Assembly: GCA_029532415.1 (NCBI GenBank)
Contig: JAQOTA010000001.1
Span: forward strand, 434,001 to 498,000
Direction of reading: 5' to 3'
Source: Marasmius tenuissimus
Lineage: Eukaryota; Basidiomycota; Agaricomycetes; Agaricales; Marasmiaceae
DNA length: 64,000 bases
Part shown: positions 57,697 to 64,000 of the stretch, piece by piece
Layout: each line of letters opens with the position of its first letter
Position numbering within the stretch: the stretch's first letter is position 1
Made by a program: the position numbers and the translations under genes
Notes under the pieces: generated by a model
What the model saw: the letters and a program-made list of their open reading frames with translations, nothing else
Database searches by the model: none
Told to the model about the DNA's origin: nothing

Positions 57697-58207
57697 ATGA
57701 AGTTCTTCGTTGCCACCCTCGCTCTCCTCACAACTTCTGTCGCTGCCGTCCAGTTGCAATATGACAACCACTACGACGATGCTGATGCTTCCCTAGCCAC
57801 CACCGCCTGCTCTGACGGCCCAAACGGTCTCCTTACACACGGATACACGACCTTTGGCTCCATCCCTCGCTTCCCGTACATTGGAGCGGTTGATGCTATC
57901 GAGGGATGGAACTCGGGCCAATGCGGTAGCTGCTGGCGTATTACCTACAACGGAAAGAGCATCAATGTTCTCGGAGTCGACCATGCCGGCAGCGGATTTA
58001 ACGTCGCCCAGGCTGCTATGGATGAGTTGACGGACGGACAGGCGGTCAATCTTGGAAATATCCAGGTCGATGCTGTGCAGACTTCTGCAAGGGACTGTGG
58101 GTTCTGTAGAGGATGGTACGTGGTCCTTTCGATTTTTAATCTTTCCTTCTTCGTGTTGCTGACTTGGCTTGTTGACTCTTAGTTCAGCTCCTGGTAGCGG
58201 ACGCTGA
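57697..58207 (+). CDS. Cerato-platanin, copy 2
   Basis: Two exons (57697-58115, 58183-58207), 147 residues; signal peptide MKFFVATLALLTTSVAA. All family motifs and the four conserved Cys are kept (TTACSDG, QCGSCW, RDCGF). Unlike copy 1, the frame runs through the last Cys and across an intron into a short added tail, CRGCSAPGSGR, which brings two extra Cys. The ATG context is ATCATGAAG as expected. Direct tandem duplicate of copy 1 about 1.5 kb downstream. Without splicing the frame would continue into a hydrophobic stretch encoded by the intron, so retention would give a different C-terminus. Confidence 0.93.
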
Positions 58208-58458
58208 ACACGATCCACGGATTGACGGACGGACATTGTAGTACATACCATAATTCGGACTCTCTTGTAACTTTCTTTACTTCGCACGCACCCTGATGGA
58301 CTCGACATACGCAATAGTTAGCATACATGTAGGTACATAAGTATTCAATGGGAAACTTCTAGTTGAAGCTCGAGGTTTTGGTTGTAGATGGCTCGATATT
58401 TGCTATGATGTTCAAAAGGTCGTTTCCAGTGTTCATGAATAGAGATCATATACGGTGC
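58208..58458. other. Convergent 3' flanks
   Basis: Between cerato-platanin 2 and the U1-type zinc-finger gene. Nothing else recognised. Confidence 0.4.
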
Positions 58459-59445
58459 TTATATCCATTTCCAGTAGTACCCGCTCCCTCTCTCAGGAGG
58501 ATCCACATGATAGTCATCACTAGAGCTACCGCCTCTTCTTTCCTTGCCTCCACTGTCACCCCGGCTGCAGGGTCCACCGCCTCTGCCTTCTCCATCAGAG
58601 CCTCCTCGTCCAGGACCTCCACCCTCACTGCCAGGACCTCTACCACGAGCTGGTATTCTGTGTCTACCTAGAGCTCCACCCCTGCCTGTTACTCTGAATT
58701 CTCCATTGATATGACTATGATCACCGTCAACACGGCGAGAGGCAAGCTCCGTAGCATCCATGTCGCCCTTCAGATGCCGCTCCCGATGGCCAGCGTTCAT
58801 GCTAACAGAGCGAATCGTGCCTGTGTCGTGCCCAACATCGCTTCGCTCGACAACGACCTTGTGCTGCTTTCCCTGAAGGTGCTGTTCGCGATTTCGAACG
58901 TTCATCTGACGATCACAGGGTTCGCAAGTCCAATTCTGAGACGATTGTGGTGGTGGTGACACCGGTTCTGGATCAGCTGGAGGGGGATCCGAAACTGAAG
59001 AAAACGTCGGTGCCTTGGCTCGAGTTGCCTTCTTTAGATGCGGTTTCCCCTTCAGGTGCATCTCCCGACTTCCAAGCGGCACATGGCAATCGCATATTGT
59101 ACACGTCCAATACTCCAGTTTTGAACGAAGCTCGTCATTGGTGGAGGCTGACGGCGGTGCGGAGGCTTTTTTCAAGTGAGGTTGTCCTTGGACATAGGTT
59201 TCTCGGCATGAGACTGGCATCTGGCAGTTGCACGTCATACAGGTCCATACTCCTGGTAGTGCCCCCGCACTGGTACCAGTTATGTTGTCGTTTCCACTCC
59301 CGATTTCGTGGGTGGCGGTAGATTCTGAGGCTGCGACTTTCGCCAGGTGTGCTTTCCCCTGTAGATGCGACCTCCTGGACAATAGCCCCATTTCGCGGTT
59401 GCACACGGTACACGTCCACTTCGTTTGTAATAACTCAGATGGCAT
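58459..59445 (-). CDS. U1/matrin-type zinc-finger array protein with RGG tail
   Basis: Single exon, 328 residues, ATG at 59445. Four repeats of the form W-T-C-x2-C-x(12)-H-L-x-G-K-x-H are present at residues about 10-33, 67-91, 113-136 and 172-195. The second has lost the first His (TYVQGQPHL). A fifth partial one (HRERHLKGDMD) lacks its Cys pair. This is the zf-met/U1-like C2H2 type, which binds double-stranded RNA or spliceosomal partners. The last 90 residues are Gly/Arg-rich (GRGRGPGSEGGGPGRGGSDG), a typical RNA-binding RGG region. Probably nuclear and RNA-related; no specific orthologue is identified. Confidence 0.8.
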   Translation of the reverse strand: MPSELLQTKWTCTVCNREMGLLSRRSHLQGKAHLAKVAASESTATHEIGSGNDNITGTSAGALPGVWTCMTCNCQMPVSCRETYVQGQPHLKKASAPPSASTNDELRSKLEYWTCTICDCHVPLGSREMHLKGKPHLKKATRAKAPTFSSVSDPPPADPEPVSPPPQSSQNWTCEPCDRQMNVRNREQHLQGKQHKVVVERSDVGHDTGTIRSVSMNAGHRERHLKGDMDATELASRRVDGDHSHINGEFRVTGRGGALGRHRIPARGRGPGSEGGGPGRGGSDGEGRGGGPCSRGDSGGKERRGGSSSDDYHVDPPERGSGYYWKWI

Positions 59446-60151
59446 GATGATGAGGCTGAGAATCGAGGAGCAGATACCATGTCAGCTAGAGGTATGCAAG
59501 CAATCGAAGAACGACCTACAATATAAAACTGAATTTTTGAGCTTTTTGATAACTAGATTTCCCAGCCTCGAAATCGAAATCGAGGGATGATGATGGTCGG
59601 GTTCAAGGCTGGGATTTATGGAACATTACGTTGGGCGACCATTTTATACGAACTCTAAATGAGTTTTCGTGGAAAACTCGGAGGTGTCCGTGTGAAAGGT
59701 TGTACTGATTGAAAGAGGGTTAGTAGCTGCGATGACGAGTCGCCCATGATGTCGGTCTCCTCGCGTTTCGCCAAACAAAATCGCAGTCCGTATCTCGTTG
59801 AACCTCGTTCAGACATAACCAGTAACAGTGATATTGATAGGTTCCAGTGGATATCAACGTGACGCTTTCCAAGTCAAATTCAAGTCAAAACCTGAGCTGT
59901 ATTCGTAGCCACAGGCAAGCCTCTAGCTGGAACATATTAAATTCAAACGAATAGCATCGCGCGAACATACAATGATATTCGGTCCTGGGTCGTACTGGGT
60001 CAAATTATTCTCGCCTGACCCCCACTCGTCCCTGTGTCGATCAAGCATATCATAGATCCCCAATGGCCTACTCACATCAGATGTCAGTAGTAGAAGTAAC
60101 GCTTTGAGCCGAGAACTCAGAGGTATGGCTCGACCTGCAAAGTGCAAAACC
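59446..60151. other. Intergenic region, nothing recognised
   Basis: Promoter of the zinc-finger gene and 3' flank of the E2 gene. A short minus-strand frame at 59923-60147 lies directly after the E2 stop and is not called. Confidence 0.4.
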
Positions 60152-63100
60152 TCAGGGATAGAGACCCCAACCTTCCACCGCGTTCAGACCGTCCTCAAAC
60201 TGTTGAACTAGGTCGATCCCATTTCCAGGGCGCGCCTTGGATGGGCCTTTCCCTTTCATCGCCGCTATAGCCGACTTGACACTCAGCCCATCACCTTCCA
60301 TAACTTGTACCGAACCGCCACCCCAATTACCCCGATGAATGTGACCCGGCGTTGAGACGTAATTCTTGATATTGGGGTTCCCTGAGTGCCATTCGTTCAA
60401 CCTATTGACATTCGACCGATTGAGAAACTCGAGGGGAAAACAAAAAGGATACGAACTGGGCGCGAATCTCGTCCTTCTTGACTAGAAAATGGGCAGCTAT
60501 GACGTCCTACGGTCAAGGTATTTGCATCAGTAAGAACGCCGAGAGGGGATTAGGGCGGGGGGGGGTCACTGACTGCCCACATGCCGATCTGATGTTGGTC
60601 TTTCATCCAGTCGACGATAGCCCAACGGGTTGTTTGAGCCTGGATATTGAGGTTGTAGTTGATACTCGACTGGTTCTTGAGATCGACTTTCCCGTAGCCA
60701 GGTCTGGGTGACATCGTCAGTATTCAGGCGACTCTGGAGGGGCAAGCACCCCACTCGTTGAAGTACGGCGCCTCTACGAGGATCATACTCTGGATACTGA
60801 TCAATACTTGCAGTAGTGTCGATTTTCTGGGTTTCCATTGCTCGTCGGCGCTGCATAATAACAGCAGGTGAGAAAGAGGGTAACGGTGGTAGTCGTACTT
60901 ACCTTCCGGGCCAAGTGCCCAGCAGTGACAAGCAAACTTTACCGCAGTTGTAAAGATTCGGGTTGAATCTTACCGACCCGCCTCCAGTCGTTCTCAATTT
61001 TACGAGAGGAGGTGCGGTGGGGTACGTCATTGGTAGGAAGATGTCCTGGACGGAGGCTCATCAGTCTGGCAGTGGGTCCTACGTATACAGAACGGGGACG
61101 TACGAATTCAAAGAGGCCTCCAGCGTAGGGCGTGGAAGGGGGACCTGCTATCATCGCTTTGCTAGAGAGGATGTTAGTTCCTGCTCTGTACCTCGATTGG
61201 TAATGACGGGCCAACTTACATCGCATCGTTCCTCGTCTCGTCAACCCGTACAAATATGCCTTCAGGTAGACTTGTAGCCATCGTAGCCAACTCCTTGATG
61301 AGGTGGAACCTATCCTTTGGCACTCTCGTTGCCGCTTGACTATTTGCCAGATCTGCAGCATAGGAGTAAACATTCGAGAGCCGACCATCACCTTCGGCGT
61401 AATTTCCAAACTCGGTATGCTTGAACGCCAATTTCTCGCATGCAGACCGATACTCATCCTCGACGGAACGACCTCTCTCCTTAGCCTTTCCTTTTCCCTT
61501 CCAACTCTTATCGGAGGCAATCCCCAAGATACTCATCGCGCGGACGAGGTCATCTCGTACAGCGATCATGTCCCCACAAAGGGAGGCGGCCTCAACCGTG
61601 TCTTCATCACCTGCTTCATCTCCCTCTGCGGCGTCCGTTTGGAAAGCTCCAGCTAGAAAGCTTTCGCACTGCTTGACGAGCTTTCGGAAGTGATCAAAAA
61701 GAGGGGGGCCCATCTCGACATGACCATCGCTATCACGGTTCCAAACGACCTCAGCTTCTCCCCACATCCAGTTTGTTATTCCTCCAGGTTTCTTTTGTTC
61801 CCAGCGGGGTTTGACAAGAACTTGTATCGTGAGCTCGCACTCTGCCAAACGACGAAGCAACGCCAGCATGGCGTGGTAGACCTCGCTCCGCTGACACCAC
61901 TCCGAGACTAGAATAGAGGGTAAGCCTTTGACAATCTACTCGGAGATAATGAACACGCACCCGAATCGTTTCTCAGCAGACTGACCAAGTACTCGGGAAC
62001 GCAGGAGAGAGCAATGAGGTTGCCTATTGACGAGTGAGGGAGCATATCGAATACCTCGGCATCATCTGCGTGCTGTCGTGGAAGGAGATCTGCAAGAATA
62101 CGGAACGCTCTTGAGACAATCTGGTCCCAATGTTTCGAGAGAGTTTCAGCACGCTTCTGAGTCCTCGATCCTGGCCCTCGCGAAGGCTTGCTTCCCCCCC
62201 TTCCGCCTGTCCCATAACCAGTCCCGCCGGGCCCAACACTATTATCAGCTTTCGACGAACGAGCTTCAGCAGCTGTCTGAACACGGGTAGCTGACGTCTC
62301 TTGTTCCCCGAGATACTGCCAGTCGAAGCCACCAAGGCATTCGAAGATGGCTATTGCACGGCCCTCGGCACAGCAGGAATTGACGGCGCAGACTTTGTTC
62401 TTGGATCTGCTGTTGGGTGTTCCTTTACAGCTAAAACTACAGGGGACGGCCTTGAAACAGCCCCGACAGTGATTGGTCTTGCATGACGAACAAGGGGCGT
62501 GCAAGAGATGAGATAATGAGGGTGGAATTGGTCCATCTCCTCCCTTGAACAAGACAACCTACACGAACCATGAAACCCAATTCAGAGAAACTTCAGAAAT
62601 GTGTACGTACATATCCTCGAGGTGATGGTACCATTGCGCCGCATTTCGTACAGGGTCGTTCGCCAGTAAACAACGGATCCTGTGGCTTCAGATCATGATC
62701 TGGAGGACTGCCGAAGTCGTCGTTCCCATCCGGAATAGTGTTCCCGTTCTCGTGAACTTGGATAGGTTGAATTGGTTCGGTGGCGTCGGTTCCTGCAGAC
62801 TCTTTTGAGTCCATTTCCGCGTCATTGGCTGCCCATTCAGCTGCCAGCCGCCTCGCCATCTCTTCGTCACTTTCCCTGTTCGATGACTCGCCATTGCACG
62901 AGGTCGAGGTCCCAGCTTGTAACTGTTTTGCCAGCTTCTCACTTTCTTCCTGAGCAGCAATCTGTGCGAGAATATCTTTCATTTCTTCATCCTCTTCTTC
63001 ACTATCATCTATAACTTGAATTGGGTTCGCTTTCGGTGAAGTGTCGTTCGGCGAGTTGTCGAGCGTAAGGTCGATAATGTCTTCTTCGTCTATTACTATT

Positions 63101-63174
63101 TTCGGTCGCTTCGACGAGATGTCACTCGTAGACGCCTCTGGTGGTGTCTGACGCTTATTGCGCGGGCGAGCCAT
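60152..63174 (-). CDS. Large E2 ubiquitin-conjugating enzyme (BIRC6/UBE2Z-type UBC domain)
   Basis: Nine exons (62611-63174, 61961-62558, 61220-61907, 61104-61161, 60903-61045, 60755-60850, 60574-60703, 60457-60506, 60152-60401), 858 residues, all phases consistent. The N-terminus is basic then acidic ([19 protein letters not shown], similar to a SUMO-interacting motif). It contains helices like ubiquitin-interacting motifs ([13 protein letters not shown]) and a Cys-rich zinc-binding part starting CTKCGAM and continuing [12 protein letters not shown]. The C-terminal UBC domain reads [20 protein letters not shown], then [10 protein letters not shown], active-site [12 protein letters not shown] (Cys about 674), [13 protein letters not shown] and FNEPGYGK. 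After it the protein ends in GWGLYP. The conserved extended UBC fold is that of BIRC6/UBE2Z/UBE2O-type E2s. Expected to be a cytosolic or nuclear E2 or E2/E3 hybrid. Confidence 0.88.
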
Positions 63175-64000
63175 CGTGGTACGGGATATATTGTCGACGC
63201 GCCTGGGTCAACCGAGGCGGTGGAGGACAAGAATGGTGGTCACAATTTGAACGTGATACGTCACAATACGGCTCCGATACAAATAGTAGCCAAACAAACG
63301 CGTCGCGCGCTGACTCGTGTCCGTGGGAATTTTGTGGGAGCGGAAGTTCGAGATTCTAAGGTTATCCACGTAAAATTGGTGTCTCTTATCGGGATTGAAC
63401 CACCTTCGTGAAGCGTGACCTCAAGATTAACTGCAGTCTTTCCGGGGGCTATGGCGGTTCCATATCCAGTACAACTTGTATGCACATTGCACACCCATCC
63501 ATTAGAGAGACTTAGAGGATCTACTAGGCCAGACCTCATCACTTGAATAGACGCTATAAGGTCGTTGAAGCGACATCTTATTACCCGCCATTGCTTTCAT
63601 CGGGATCATCAAACCGTTCACAGAGGATTTTATTCCGCCCTGAAGAGTCACCGTCCTGCGTTTTCTCAACGATAAATGTAAAGTATTACAGGCATTTGAA
63701 GGTGTCTTAAGATGCGTTGGCTGCTACTGGGCTGCTGCACCCGTCTCAGACGGATTGGTGCCAGTTAAGGCAGCATTTCACGAAGTTTCCTTGACCCTGC
63801 TCTCGTACGAAGAAGCCGAGAAATAATGAACACCATTTCGGGCTACCGTCATGTGAAGGGTGAGCGCTGAGCTTGTGTACAAAACTAGTCGATCCAAGTA
63901 TCAGACTTCTTCTATTTTCTCATCCCTGACGGCGAGCAGCTGGTCAGGAGCCTCCTAAACTAAACCTCAAAGAACCTATGAAAGCAATAGATAGATCGCG
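63175..64000. other. Right end of window, possible partial gene
   Basis: The minus-strand frame 63261-63541 (containing PLSLSNGWVCNVHTSC and VNLEVTLHEGG) reads like protein and could be the last exon of a gene whose upstream part lies at 63585 and beyond, joined by an intron at 63542-63584. No family is recognised and the evidence is weak. Confidence 0.25.

Noticed and set aside
1..64000. CRISPR arrays, prokaryotic operons, riboswitches or phage genes
   Set aside because: No regularly spaced repeats or bacterial gene features were found; spliceosomal introns throughout show nuclear fungal DNA.

Overview
The window is genomic DNA of a filamentous basidiomycete, almost certainly an Agaricomycete. 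The genes are dense, and most have many introns of about 45-65 nt with GT-AG ends. The families are typical of mushrooms: cerato-platanin, a STAND-type NACHT ATPase, MYND-finger proteins, ricin-B-type lectin, S33-like peptidase, histidine acid phosphatase and CE8 pectinesterases. The tRNA-Leu genes carry introns. No bacterial, phage or CRISPR features were seen. Exon boundaries were derived by hand from splice signals, reading frame and comparison between paralogues; most are internally consistent in phase but untested.

Layout. 1-1.8 kb: broken copy of a multi-pass membrane protein gene followed by a tRNA-Leu. 2.8-3.8 kb: Kre9/Knh1-like GPI protein. 4.9-6.3 kb: F-box protein. 6.5-9.7 kb (minus): AhpD-like protein and MYND protein 1. 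10.3-13.8 kb: two tandem pectinesterases. 13.9-16.2 kb (minus): amino-acid/choline-type permease. 18.2-20.5 kb: TMEM135-like protein. 20.5-25.4 kb: tandemly duplicated block of MYND genes (one with a nonsense codon, one intact) mixed with fragments of the TMEM135-like 3' end. 25.9-28.3 kb: cysteine-rich EGF/furin-like membrane protein. 28.7-29.9 kb (minus): third pectinesterase. 30.4-31.2 kb: transposon with 200-bp terminal inverted repeats that show no mismatch. 31.7-32.8 kb (minus): two-finger C2H2 protein. 35.2-35.9 kb: secreted ricin-B lectin. 36.1-37.3 kb (minus): decayed S33 peptidase-like gene. 39.3-41 kb: phytase-type acid phosphatase, then tRNA-Leu. 42.1-45.7 kb: NACHT STAND ATPase. 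45.9-47.6 kb: inverted second copy of the membrane gene/tRNA unit, whose tRNA has an AGG (proline-codon) anticodon. 48.1 kb: fourth tRNA-Leu. 48.7-50.8 kb (minus): MYND protein 4. 53.4-54.9 kb: alpha/beta hydrolase. 56.1-58.2 kb: two tandem cerato-platanins. 58.5-59.4 kb (minus): U1-type zinc-finger/RGG protein. 60.2-63.2 kb (minus): large E2 ubiquitin-conjugating enzyme.

The dominant theme is local duplication. Pectinesterases (3 copies with identical exon lengths and shared promoter blocks), MYND genes (4 plus a fragment), cerato-platanins (2), the membrane gene plus tRNA-Leu unit (2, inverted) and tRNA-Leu (4) have all multiplied, and several copies are decaying. Secreted products (pectinesterases, phytase, lectin, cerato-platanins, Kre9-like protein) suggest a plant-associated or litter-degrading life style; that is inference. 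The most unusual single items are the leucine-tRNA body with a proline-codon anticodon, the nested MYND/TMEM135 duplication with a chimeric junction, and the 765-bp element with 200-bp matching terminal repeats.
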